This document shows, piece after piece, positions 1 to 11,766 of a stretch of 64,000 nt of DNA (position 1 is its first letter; each line of letters opens with the position of its first letter). Source of the stretch: Verticillium longisporum (lineage: Eukaryota; Ascomycota; Sordariomycetes; Glomerellales; Plectosphaerellaceae); contig JAETXT010000008.1 in NCBI GenBank assembly GCA_019188255.1, positions 1,178,001 to 1,242,000 on the forward strand, in the 5' to 3' direction. The notes beneath the pieces are model-generated. The model had not been told where the DNA came from and searched no databases. It saw only the letters and a program-made list of their open reading frames with translations. The position numbers and the translations under genes are program-made.

Positions 1-1705
1 GACCTCAAGGGGAGTCAGGGCCGCGGTCAGAGTGGCGCCCAAGGCGACAAGAGTGGAGGAGAGCTGGTGTGAGCTTGAGTTAGCATTGATGAAATCAAAT
101 GTCCAAATCGGCTTGCTAGAATTCCATGGCCAGAAGAAGAGGCGTCCGACCGGGCTAGACACTGCTTTGTTTCGACGTAGGGAGGGAGCCAGATGCACTC
201 CACATGACGGTGCTTCGACGAGCCAACTGCCCAGCCAGGGGCCCAAGTGTCAGGTCCCAACTGTCTGGACAAAGTGCCAACGAAGGAAAGCCTCCGGAAG
301 GGTGCACCGAGCCAATGACAAGCAAAAGAGCCGGGTTTAGCGACAACTTACAAGCATGGCGAAAGAATTGCGTCGTTACGCAAAAGCTAAGTTACTGTCC
401 AAGATTCGGTCGTCTGGGTAGAGTAGCTAGCTAGTGTTTTGCTGTTTGCGTGGAGTGGCAGTTGCGCAATTTAGAGGGTCCAAAAAGCCAAGGAAGAGTA
501 AAAGTGCAGAGAGTCGACGGAACCAAAAGAGTGGTCGAAGACGGGAATTAAAGCAGACTGAATGAGTGTCGAGAAGTGAGTTTGAGCAAAGGACGATGCA
601 ACGCAATGCTATGCAAACACATTGGCCAGGCGTCTCCAACGTCGGACAAGAGCGAACCTGAAGAACGGAGAGGAGAAGGAGGGAAGGGGGGGAAGACGTC
701 CGGGGAAGGCGCATTCATGACGGATGTCGGGAAGGAGGTTCTCGTCACATCACGACCACCCTGGACTAAGGGAGTCCACTCGAAGCCTGTGTCCTCCAAT
801 CAAAAGAGAATCGCGGTCGCGTGTGCTAAGATTACAGGCCCAAGCTAACCATCTCGGGCCCTGGACCGCCCACCCTTGCCAGCGATGTTGTGGAAGGCGT
901 GGGTGAAGACAGCCTCCCGACGGAATACGATGCACCTAGCACCTAACTGATTAGGCGTGGTGTGCCCCTGCATTTTCTGCATTTCAGGGCCCACGACCCA
1001 CCAGACTAACTGGGCATCAAACGGCTAGGTTCCTGCTTCAGAACCGTTCTCAAGATTCTTTCCACGCAGGTACGATCACGTTGCATCATCAGCGTCCCTG
1101 GCACTACCTGGCCGCAAAACTAATGAGAGGAGGGGAGCAACAGTCTCGCCCAGAGATTGAGACGGTCAAGACAAACACGGAAGGATGCACCCATCACCTC
1201 TGTGTCTCCCTACACAATCGGAAATCATCTTGGTGCATTTAAATCTAGACATCTGATCTCGTCAACCCCGCCTCCCTCGAAGCACCTACCACCAGTCTTC
1301 CACCACCAGAGAAAAATACCAAGCCATGCACAGACCCGTATCCGAGACCAAGCCTTTTTTGAACAGAAAAAAACGCACCAACCTGGGAAGGTCCCATACT
1401 TGGTACACTGCAATTCTCGCGTGCGTGTGGAATCTTCTCTTCCACTGAGAATGGCACCAAGCTCCGTACTCCATTCCTCTGTCCCCGTTTCTCGGCACGA
1501 CCGGCCCTCTGTGCAATACGAGACACCACATGAGCAGAGAGGCCGGGAGCCAGTAGCCGTCATCGTACCGACGGTCAGTGGGGGAAGTGCCATGTGCTAA
1601 CAGTCTATGCTACCTAGTGTACCAGTCGATGAAAATACATTTCGCTATGCAGCAAACACCCATGAGTTCGAGGAATTCGTTGCCCTGGGAACTGAACACT
1701 TAACT
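1..1705. other. Gene-free left edge
   Basis: No open reading frame here has recognisable protein character, and no RNA gene is visible. The stretch lies downstream of the MFS exporter, which ends at 1706 on the minus strand, so its right edge probably holds that gene's 3' UTR. The short ORFs on both strands are mutually overlapping and of low complexity. Nothing is called. Confidence 0.5.
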
Positions 1706-3808
1706 TCAAGGTCCGCTACGACTTGGTCGTCCGGTCGTCTCTTCAGCCGTCTCTCTATCCTCAACCTGTGGCAAGATACACCCCTCAGTGACCGGAGGAC
1801 GCGTGGTCGAAAGTATCTCTGGCTTTTCCGAAATGTGAGCCTCGCCACGAATCCACGCCCAGAAGAAGACACCGGGGTAGATTTCGTTTTCACGCTCGTC
1901 CTCGCCTTCCTTGGTCCTGGCAATGAAGACGTTGCCCAACATGGCCGCTGCGACGACACACTGAGGCCGTACGTGTCAGCAGCGTTTTCAGCCCTAAGCG
2001 TAATTTTGAGGTACTCACAAGCACCATGAACGGAGAGATGGAGATGTACGCCATCACAATGCCCTTTCTCGCATCACGCGCCATGGCCGCCAGCTGGCTC
2101 GCATCCATGTCGTGCAGCGCCGTAAAGTCGCTTCCGCTGCTCTCAATGCCCGCCACGTTGTTGAACACAGTCGTCATGACAGTCAAGCCCAGTGTACCAC
2201 CCAGTGGGCCCGACACTTGAGCGAGTGAGATGACGGCCGCTTTTCGCTGTGGGAAGTAGCCCATGCCATGGAGAGGCACGGGCATGAGCCTCATGCCGAC
2301 TCCGACACCCGACAGCGCCATCATGCCGTAGACTGTGGCATCGTGCTCGATCCAGCAGGCCCATGCTAGTAGCCCGGTGCCGAGCGCCTGGATGACAGAG
2401 CCGAAGAAGATGGGATGCCATGTCTGCCCCGGGTTAATGTTGCACATGTACATGGCCGCGTACACACCGGCTGTTTGCTAGGGTCAGCAGATGAGTATCC
2501 CGGCTGCAAAATTACACGAAACTAACCTGCAAGACCAGGAATAAAATAGAGAAGCTGCACGCCTGCCTCGTCGGCACCGAGCTGCTTCACCATTGTGAAA
2601 TAAAAGTTGCAAAAGTACATGACCGAGTACATGGCCATGCCCGTCGCGAAGGACGTGTAGAACAGTAGAGCGATGTCACGATTGACGAGTACCTCCCAGT
2701 GAATCATCGCACGCTGATGTTTGAACCTCCGCGCCAGCATGTTGCCCGGTACCATCTGGTATTCCCACCACACAAAAGCCCCGATAATGAAGACGCTTGA
2801 GATGAGGGGCACAAGCACGGCCGGCGTGTTCCAGCCGTAGGTCGCACCCGCCCAGGTGAAAGACAAGATGAGGAGGGAGAAGCCGAGCAAACACAGCACC
2901 TGGCCGCCAACGTCGATGGTCCAAGACGATGCTTGGATGTTGTTCGACGGCCCGTCTCGGCGGTCTCTTCGAGTTGCGGGATAGGTTGGGGGCCGAGAAG
3001 CTCCTTTCGCAGGACGATGAATACGACTGCCATACCGACTACACCAACAGGCAGGTTAATGCCGAAACACCATCGCCAGTCTGCGCTCGTGAGGTATCCT
3101 ATCAAACTGTTAGCTCATGTTTCTACGTTGGCGGTGTCAGCGCCATTTCACACCTCCGATCACTGGCCCAATTCCGTACGACACGCCGCCGATGAACGTG
3201 AATATGGACCAGTTCTTCGCTCCCTCGCCGAGCGAGACCTTGTCGGCGACAATGGCCCGCACCGAAATATCCATACCCGCACTGCCGAGCCCCTGAATCG
3301 CTCGTCCTAGGAGTAGCACGGCAAAGGCGTTCGTCGGCGCCGCGGCGCACAGCGCGCTGCCGACGACCATGATGAGCGTCGCAGCCTGGATGGTGGTATG
3401 CCGGCCGAGAATGTCAGCGATCTGACCCCAAAAGGGGATGAAGGCGGCGGAGGTCAGGTTGAAGGCGGATATGATCCAGTTGAGCTGGGCGAGCTCGCCA
3501 AAATCGGCGGCGATCCAGGGCAGAGCACTCGCTATGATGGTCACGCCGAGGGCGGATACTGTAAAGGGAAGGAAGAGGCCGAGTATGATCTTCCAGCGGT
3601 AGGTCAGCTGGGCACGGCGGGCGGCGACGCAGGCTTCGCAGCGGGGACTGATGCCGTGTCTGCATGCTTTGCTGGATGTGTTGGTGGATTGCGGAGAGGT
3701 AGAGGATGCTTCCGAGGGAGGGTTCTTGTCGGTGAGTTCATGGGAGGACGCAGAATCGGGAGGAAAGAAGAATTTGTACATCTTTTTGGTTGTGTAGAGG
3801 AGGACCAT
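1706..3808 (-). CDS. MFS multidrug exporter, DHA2 (14-TM) family
   Basis: Plasma-membrane proton antiporter expected to export small toxic compounds or metabolites. Four exons on the minus strand: 3808-3154, 3098-2527, 2470-2019 and 1960-1706, with introns of 55, 56 and 58 nt, together about 644 aa. After a charged cytosolic N-terminus with a CxxC pair, TM1 begins near residue 72. Motif A reads GQIADILGRHTT and the antiporter motif C reads GPVIGG, followed by many hydrophobic segments, as expected for DHA2. The frame breaks once in exon 2 near 2930. One extra T in CGTCTTGG restores the expected TIDVGGQ segment, so an assembly deletion is likely. The start could also be a few codons downstream. 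The substrate cannot be read from sequence; no biosynthetic genes are adjacent. Confidence 0.85.
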
Positions 3809-6800
3809 GGTTACAAGTCGGAGATAGCCTGGTCTACGAAGTCAAATACAGATGTGATGAGACTTTTAGAAAGGAGTAAGACACAGAAAAAACACCATTT
3901 CTTATGAAAGTTATTTAATAAACCCCAGGAGAGGGAATGCTTGATGATGTTTATAAACGGTTGGAAACAGCCATGCGCTGATCGAGCCTGTCACCAGGAG
4001 GGAAAGGCATTCGAAGGAAGCGGAGCATGCAAAATACTCCGCCTCGCGTCATTCTGCGAGCCTCGCGTCATTCTGCGACGGCGTGGCAGAGACCTTCTAC
4101 GACTTCTCATCGCGGGCAAAGGAGGGTCAGGTAGGCCAGACACCAAGGGTCGATTGTGCATCAAGCTCGAATGGACTTCCCAAGAAGGAAAGGAGGCACG
4201 GCCAGGGCGATAGGGCTGATGCTCTGCTCAATGACAGGCCATCAGAGGTAGGCCTCCACTTGCTCCCATGGGATCGAGAACGGAGTTGACTCGCTGGCAA
4301 GCGGGTGTTGGGATGCGGCTCATGCTGTGCTGTGCTACGGCGATGTGGATGGGTCTTCACCACTGGATCAGGGGTTGGTCATTCAACGCTATGCTGCCTT
4401 GGGAAGTCGATTCGAGGCCCAATTCGGACTTCCATTCGAGCACCCACTGACTGAGTACCCTACGTCATCCGCAGCAAATGTGCTTAGCTGAGGCTCAGGA
4501 AGTCCCACGTGACCTAGACCCTTCCCCTCCCCTGTCGAGGCAGTGGCTGATGTCACTGGAGGCATCCGTTAACCCGCAGCATCCGTCTGTCCTAGGCGTG
4601 TTTAGGCGTATCGCTGGCGCTGGTCACTACTCCAGAACCGTGGACGGACATTGCCAGACAGCAATGGTTTGGTATCAAGCGATGTAGCTCGTGCCCAGGT
4701 GGCGACTCAGACGCAAAACACCTCGGGGGAAACATTCAGTGACGAAGGATTCCATCTGTCCTTCCGAGGCGAAGTCGCGACACGGCAACAAGGCGGACGA
4801 TGGACCTATATAATCAAGCCAGCTTCATCTTGGACGGCATCGTTGTGAACGGCTGACCAACGCAGCGACAACTTGAGGAAGCACGCGCACGGCACGAGTG
4901 CCGATCCGGTCGTCCGTCGTCCTGGTCTAGGCCACATCTCATCAGCACCTCTCTTTCGGACCGCAGTTTGCATTCCGAATCCTCAGAGGGTCCGCCTTCT
5001 GGGAACATCTGGTGCTCCAGGTCGACCGACGACTTCCGAGTTATCTCCAATATATCGATCGATCCGTCAGGCCGTGAGAAGCAATCTGCACCCCGCAGCT
5101 CGGCCGCAATCTATTACGCCCGTCAAGGCCCCCAGGCTCTAGTCAACGCGTGCGGCGCCGACGGAGGGGACGTGGGACAGAGACGGGTCCTTTTTTCTCC
5201 CTCCTCTGTACCCCAGTGCGCGTCTCTGGGCACATGTCACCGAGAAAGGTTACATCATCCATACGATTGTGCCAACCTTCTCGGTCTACTGTTGACCCGC
5301 ACAAGCACGAGCACCGAGCACGAGATCAGCACGAGCGTCAGCCATCAGAAGCACCCAGCGCCGTGATCCTCCTTGACCAACGGATTAGCGAAGGCAACAT
5401 TTATTTGAATGCACCCTTTCTCGACCCGGTCTCACCTTTGTCCCATCTGCCAGATCTAGCAAGCCTCGACAGAGTGAGGAAACGGAACACCATTACCGAA
5501 CAAACATCAGCACGGCCCTTGGTTCCTTCACACCTCAAGCACAACGCCCAAGCACCACGTCCTCCAAATCAACCCTCCGAGTGGGCCACCCCGACCCCAG
5601 CCCAGCGGCGCGAGCCACGCAAAGGTGACATCCCTTCGTCCCAGCGGCCAGCATTCAACCACAGCCCCACCAAGATCAGCTACGACATCCTTCTGCCCGA
5701 GATACGGGGGGGCTCTCCAAGGAACGTTTCCCTTACCGACACCAAGGCACCAGCGGCGTCAGTTTTCTTGGCTTTGACTCCCCCCTCCAACATCGACCCC
5801 GTGGGGTTTTCCTTGTGGACCCTCAATCGCTCTACGCCGCTCGCTTCCGGCGACCCTTAGAGACCTTAACAGACTGCCCAAGGCTTTCGTTTTCCTGGCG
5901 TGTGTCACTGCTTAACCCTTTTCGCAGAGTCGCCCACAGCACGGTTCCCTGTCTGCTGACGCTGTCGCACCTTGAACCCGGTGAGTGATGCCCACCCGGC
6001 GCCTACAGCATCTGCAACCGCATCCGCATCCGCCTCTGGCTCGTGATAGCCCCGTGCCTGAGCCGTCTCGCTGACAGATTGCAAAGCAGTCCTTCGTTGC
6101 ATCCGTCGCACCCGTTTGCGTGGGTGAATATCGCGCATTGCTACCTTCGAGCTGCATCACATATCGCGCCGACAGCCGACTGTCCACTGTTGCGTGTCGT
6201 TTGAATTAGGCTCAAGTCTTGGCTCTGGTAGGTCAGCTTTTTCTGCATCGTCTCCCCTCTGCTACCTTTATCCTTGGTATCCTGGGCACGTCATCTGTGG
6301 GCTATTCCCGTCGAGGCTACTTCGCGTCGGTCCTACGGAGCCCGTTTCAAGTACACTCAGAGTCTCCACGACCCTTCGCCCTCTCCCTCTCCCTCTCTCT
6401 CTCACATGTAAACGGCATCCAGTGCTGGCCGCAAGACGCAACCGACAAGGTCTCATGTGTACCGAGTCTCCATCTCAGACCCTCTTGTTCCCAGGCCCTC
6501 ATGCCTCAGGTCCCCTCCGACCGCCGTGGGGGTCCACTTGATCTCATCATGGTCTTTCCGAGCACATGGCACCCCATCTCACCCTGCTCAAGCCTGTTCG
6601 GTCCAGCTGAGCCATCCATTGCCTTGAATCCGTTACCCCGTTGCTATATTGTCGTCTTCCACCCCCCTTCCTACTCTGACCTACCCTGACAACTCACTTG
6701 GACTTGTTCTCCCTAATCTCTGATCCTCTCATCCTGCCCTGCCCACTCTCATACACACGCATATACACATCTGTGAATAATTCATGTATCGTCACGAGTA

Positions 6801-6927
6801 ATGCCATCGTACTGCCTTCGGGACTGTCACTACTTCTACCGCTCGGCGCTGCGTGGCTTGAACGTTAGCACCTGCGTCTCGCCTCTCTACACTTGAGATT
6901 TTCCAGTTTTACCCGGAAGCTGACAGC
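3809..6927. other. Divergent intergenic region and long CT-rich leader of the carnitine acetyltransferase
   Basis: About 3.1 kb separates the start of the MFS exporter (minus) from the start of the carnitine acetyltransferase (plus). The right part, about 5.2-6.9 kb, is rich in C and T with many CTCTC runs. That is typical of fungal promoters and 5' UTRs, so a long leader for the downstream gene is likely. A 236-codon open frame lies at 5150-5860 but is Pro/Ser/Arg/Thr-rich with no recognisable domain; I treat it as chance or an upstream ORF. A 19-bp tandem repeat sits at 4041-4078. Confidence 0.5.
4041..4078. repeat. 19-bp direct tandem repeat, two copies
   Basis: The unit GCCTCGCGTCATTCTGCGA occurs twice back to back at 4041-4059 and 4060-4078 with no mismatch. 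It lies in the divergent intergenic region about 230 bp upstream of the MFS exporter start. Function unknown; it could be a simple replication-slippage duplication. Confidence 0.85.
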
Positions 6928-9741
6928 ATGCCTACTCAAGTGCGAATTTTCTCCCGGCCCAAAAGCCTCGGCGAGACGCTCGCGCAACCTACCACACCAT
7001 CGTCTGTTCCTCGATCTCTTCCTGACGTCAACGGCAACTGGAAGCATCCTGACTTGCTCAAGACCAAGACCAACGGAGTCAACGGCGTGAGCCCCACCAA
7101 CGGCGTCCCTGGCAACAAGATAAACGGTACCAACGGAGCCGCATCCATGGGTGTCTACGACGAAAAGTCCAAGGGCGGCGTCACCTTTGCGCACCAGGAT
7201 GACCTCCCGCATCTGCCCATCCCCGAGCTGTCAGAAACGACAGAAAAGTATCTCGCGGCACTCAAGCCTCTACAAAATGCACGAGAGCACGGCGAGACCA
7301 AGGCCGCTGTGGCCGAGTTTCTCAAACAGGACGGCGTCGAGCTGCAAGAGAAGCTCAAGCGATATGCCGAAAGCAAGACGAGCTACATTGAACAATTCTG
7401 TAAGCAATTCTGTAAGTACCTTCTTTCATGTGCCATGAATGACTGCTGACCATAGCTAGGGTACGATTCGTATCTCAACTACGACAACCCCGTCGTCCTG
7501 AATCTCAACCCTTTCTTTCTGCTCGAGGATGACCCTACGCCTGCGAGAAACAACCAAATCACCCGTGCCGCGTCGCTTGTGGCGTCCTCGCTGGAATTCG
7601 TTCGTGCCGTGCGCAGGGAAGAGCTGCCTCCGGACACGATCAAGGGTACGCCGTTGTGCATGTACCAATTCTCTCGACTTTTCGGCACTGCTCGTGTTCC
7701 TACCGAGAATGGATGCCAGATCGTTCAGGACCCCGAGTCCAAACACATCGTTGTCTTGTGCCACGGCCAATTCTATTATTTCGATGTTCTGGATGATAAT
7801 TCCGATGTCATCATGACGGAAAAGGACATCTCCATCAACCTCCAGACGATCATTGAGGACGCCGCACAGACTGGGATCCAGGATGCCGCCAAGGGCGCTC
7901 TTGGTGTCCTCAGCACCGAAAACCGAAAGATCTGGTCTGGCTTGCGTGACGTCTTGACGCGCGAAGAGGGCTCCAACAATGCTGACGGTCTTGCGATTGT
8001 CGACTCGGCGCTATTCGTGCTCTGTCTCGACTACACTGAGCCTGCCGACGTCGATGCCTTGTGCGGCAACATGCTCTGCGGTACGAGCGAGGTTGAGAAG
8101 GGCGTGCAAATCGGGACATGCACCAACCGATGGTACGACAAGCTGCAGATCATTGTCTGCAAGAACGGTAGCGCGGGCATCAACTTTGAGCACACTGGTG
8201 TTGATGGCCACACGGTCCTGCGGTTCGCTAGCGACGTCTACACAGACACAATCCTTCGGTTTGCCCGAACGATCAATGGACAGGCGCCAACACTCTGGGC
8301 GACGACCAGCCCAGATCCCTCGAAGCGCGACCCTTCCAGCTTTGGTGATGTCCACACGACGCCGCACAAGCTGGAATGGGACATGGTGCCCGAGCTCAAC
8401 GTTGCTGTCCGATTCGCCGAAACACGCCTTGCAGACCTCATTGAGCAGAATGAATTCCGCACTCTCGACTTCAAGCACTACGGCAAGAACTTCATCACTT
8501 CCACTGGCTTCTCCCCCGACGCGTTCGTTCAAATGGCCTTCCAAGCAGCCTACTATGGTCTCTATGGCCGTGTCGAATGCACGTACGAACCTGCGATGAC
8601 CAAGACGTTCCTTCACGGCCGCACAGAAGCCATCCGCAGCGTCTCGGCCGAGTCGATCAACTTTGTCCAAACTTTCTGGGCCGACAACCCCGCCGAGCAA
8701 AAGGTTGAGGCCCTGCGCAAGGCGTGTCAGAAGCACACGACCAACACGCGTGAGTGCGCCAAAGCCCAAGGCTGTGACCGTCACCTCTATGCTCTCTTCT
8801 GCGTCTGGCAGAAGCTTGTAGATGAGGAAATGGGTGGCGGTCTCAGCTCGAATGGCTACAATTCGTCGATCGACGGCTACTCCGAGCGCGACCCCGGTTC
8901 GGCCGTTGGCAGCCCGGGCCGCGACTCGGTGCTCTCTCAGCAAGACGCCAATGACATCTCGCCCTCCCTGGGCGCCGCCAGCGCGGCGACAGTACCAACT
9001 CGCGCAGCCGCGACGTGAACACCTTGCCCCTTCTCTTTGCTGATCCGGGCTGGGACAAGCTCAACAACACGATACTCTCGACTTCGAACTGCGGCAACCC
9101 CTCGCTGCGCCACTTTGGCTTTGGTCCCACGTCTGGTGACGGCTTCGGTATCGGTTACATTATCAAAGACGAGGGCATCAGCATCTGTATCTCGAGCAAG
9201 CACCGACAGACCAAGCGATTCGTGGACACTCTAGAGAGCTACCTCCTCGAGATGCGCAGGGTGCTCCGCATCACGACGAGGCGCGGCACAGGCCCCAGCT
9301 CCGGCGGCGCCAAGCAGACCCGCGCACGGGAGCTCGAGGACACGGAACGGCCCAAGCCTCCCGCGACGCACAGGATGAAGTCGCGCGGACGGATCATTAC
9401 GGGCCTTGACGCGCTGAAACCCTCTTTCGCGCGTTCATCGACGGTGGGAACCATGTCGCCTACGGAGGAGAGCGTGGCCATGAGCGACGACGAGCTCGGC
9501 GGTTGTAAGTTTAAACCCCCGTTCCTCAGCATGCTCTAGAGCTTTGCCCTGGCCCTTCTCTTTCGCGATGACCATGCTGACCCTTTTCCCAGATGGGTTC
9601 TTTGACGCGGGCATGCTCCTGCAGGCGCTCAAGGCGCGGGGGGAGGGATATGACGGCGGGGAGACGAAGCCGTCGGAGCGGGCGGCTGTGCAGGCGCGGA
9701 GGCGCGATGTTGGCAAAAAGCTTCGGCTGAGCGACTACTAG
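6928..9741 (+). CDS. facC: Carnitine O-acetyltransferase, cytosolic FacC/Yat2 type
   Basis: Transfers acetyl groups between CoA and carnitine so that acetyl units can move between cytosol and organelles, as needed for growth on acetate or fatty acids. Exons: 6928-7399, 7460-9504 and 9593-9741, about 888 aa, the size of the large Yat2/FacC class, longer than the mitochondrial/peroxisomal enzyme. The catalytic His lies in FEHTGVDGH (around 8188). Other family landmarks are YDSYLNYDNPVVLNLNPFF, ITSTGFSPDAFVQMAFQ and STSNCGNPSLRHFGFGP. There is no peroxisomal C-terminal tripeptide (it ends RLSDY) and no clear mitochondrial presequence, consistent with a cytosolic enzyme. The long Asn/Gly/Val-rich N-terminus is probably disordered. 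Intron 1 has two tandem donors (see findings). The frame breaks near 8970-8990, most simply by one lost C. The last intron has a consensus GTAAGT donor. Confidence 0.9.
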
Positions 9742-10380
9742 AGCCTTCGCCCCTGGTTAGAGAGATGTGCAGATGATGTTCGCTGACGTGGCGACGGGAG
9801 CCTACGCAAGGTGGGAAAGATGGAAGATCTGATGCTGGAGACGTGACGAGTAGAACCGGTTTGCTTCGTGGACTTGGCTTGCTTGGCTGCGAGGCGTCTG
9901 TGGAGGGAGGGTGGCGTTGATAGGTTGCATACGATACCGATTACGCTTGTTCTGTCTTTTACTGGGGAGTTGAGTGAATGTCGCCCGACGATTTGATTTG
10001 ACGTGATGATATCCCATGCTGGCAAGACAGTTCATGCCGTGAGTCTGGAAACACGCAGTTCGCACCGATTGGCACGAGGCGCATCGCAGGATTCCTCTCG
10101 CAGTGGCGATTTGCCGGCCGCTGGTGCACATCGACCTCGGTAAACTGCTGCCCGAAACGGCCAGATTAGATATTCACGGTGTAGCGGAATCCTTATTTCA
10201 AAATGAATGCCAAATTCTAATTCATAACATTGATGACTTGAGCTCCATCATCAGTCCATGACGCTAAATAAACCCATATATATATAACTGGCAGGCAAAG
10301 GGTGAGGGAGATAGCCCACTAAACCAACCCACATGATGCTGTATTCCCACAACTATTATGCGGACGTGCAGGCAGGCGGC
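9742..10380. other. Tail-to-tail intergenic region
   Basis: The carnitine acetyltransferase (plus) and the cysteine-rich surface protein (minus) end toward each other here. The stretch should hold both 3' UTRs and terminators. AT-rich sequence and a TATATATATA run near 10275 fit fungal 3' processing regions. No gene is seen. Confidence 0.5.
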
Positions 10381-11766
10381 TTACGCCATCTCGTGCATCT
10401 GCCCCCGGTGGTGATCACCACCGTTTGGCGCCTCGTGAATGGTAGGCTGCGTCTGCCCCTGATGGCCATACACCGGAGCGCCCTGCTGATATGCGCCTCC
10501 GCCCTGCACGCTTCCCGGGCTCGTTGGCGCGACGGTGCTCAGCCTGTGCGCCGTGCTGCCGGACAGGCTGCTCGGGCTCGTCGTGTCCTGTCGGTCCGGC
10601 ACTGCAGCGCCGGCGGGGTAGTAACCTCCTGGCGAAGTCTGCTGCTGGCCATACAGAGGCTGCTGCTGCTGCTGCTGGAAGCCGGGAGAGTAGGCATCGT
10701 TTCCGGGAGAGGGGGTCTGCTGGTAATTCTGGACATAGCCGCCGAACTTGGGGTCGTAGTAAGACTGATGGCTGTTCGGCGAGGGGTGCTGCGGAGGCGG
10801 CGAGCTGGGAGGGTAGGAACTCTGGGGCCCCGGAGCCTGTTGCATGACGGGCGGGGGATGGGCTGGTTGTTGACCTGCTCCTGCTTCTTCTTGCGGCGGA
10901 GGCAGACCCAGATGAGGAAGCCCGCGAGGGCGAGGCTGCAACGCCGCCCACGACACCACCAACGATGGCACCAACGGGTGTCGAGGACCCACCGCCGCTG
11001 CTGCCGCTGCCGCCATCAGTCGTACTGCCGCCAGTGCTGCTAGGTGCTGGAGACCGTGACGATTCGTCGTCAAAGATAGGGGTTCGAGCGGATTCGGGAG
11101 GAAGTGTCACCGAGCTTTCACCCGAGCCGGTCAGAACAAGGGGAGCCCAGTCTTCTGCGTTCGATTGGCCTTGATATGTTGTAGTAGCTACTTGTGGTGT
11201 TGAGATTTCAATCGAGTTGCAGAAATAGTCCCAGATGTTGGAGGAAAACGAAATGGTGTTGCAGTAGCGGGCTGATGACTCGGTGCTGTGGCATATGTGA
11301 GTCAAGATGAGCAGCAACACGGGTACGTTTCACCTTACCACTTGAGCGTGAAAGTATCAACTAGACAGCCATTGTCGCAGACACTGGAGGAAGCAATAGC
11401 GTCACGGTCGTAACATGTCACTCGAGCACCGCACACATCTGAGTTGCAGCATGCTACAGCTCCGCGCAAGGTGCTGTCGGCTGTGAAGAACAAGCAGTTG
11501 GCGTCGGCGCCATTGCAGGTAAAGGCAGCACCGGGCCGACCGGATACATAGCCGCAGGTGTTGCTGGGAGCGACCAGGACGGTTTGGCTGCTGCTGGTTT
11601 CTTGGCGCGCCTTGAGGAAGTCATATGGCGCTGGTGTCGGCCTTGGGTTGACTTGATCGAGAGGAAAGTTGAAGACAGTCGTGGCTTCGGGAACGCGGTA
11701 CAGGTCGGCAGCCACCTCGGAGGTGAGCACCACGGCGCTGGCCAGGTACAGAAGACTCTTGCCCAT
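10381..11766 (-). CDS. Cysteine-rich, single-pass surface protein (Mid2/WSC-like sensor architecture)
   Basis: Exons 11766-11339 and 11285-10381, with a 53-nt intron, give about 444 aa. The order is: a signal peptide (MGKSLLYLASAVVLTSEVAA); a Cys-rich ectodomain of about 170 residues with a CCNSDVCG motif; a Ser/Thr/Gly-rich stalk; a single transmembrane helix (ALAGFLIWVCL); a basic stop-transfer RRKKK; and a long cytosolic tail rich in Pro, Gln, Ser and Tyr with a polyglutamine run. This layout is typical of fungal cell-wall or stress sensors, though no specific orthologue is claimed. Ectodomain, TM helix and tail lie in three different frames. One lost C near 10943 and another near 10878 join them, which points to sequencing indels. 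The last codons, MHEMA, end at a TAA at 10381. Confidence 0.7.

Noticed and set aside
5150..5860. 236-codon plus-strand frame as a gene
   Set aside because: Pro/Ser/Arg/Thr-rich with no domain, lying in what looks like the promoter/leader of FacC; kept only as a possible upstream ORF.
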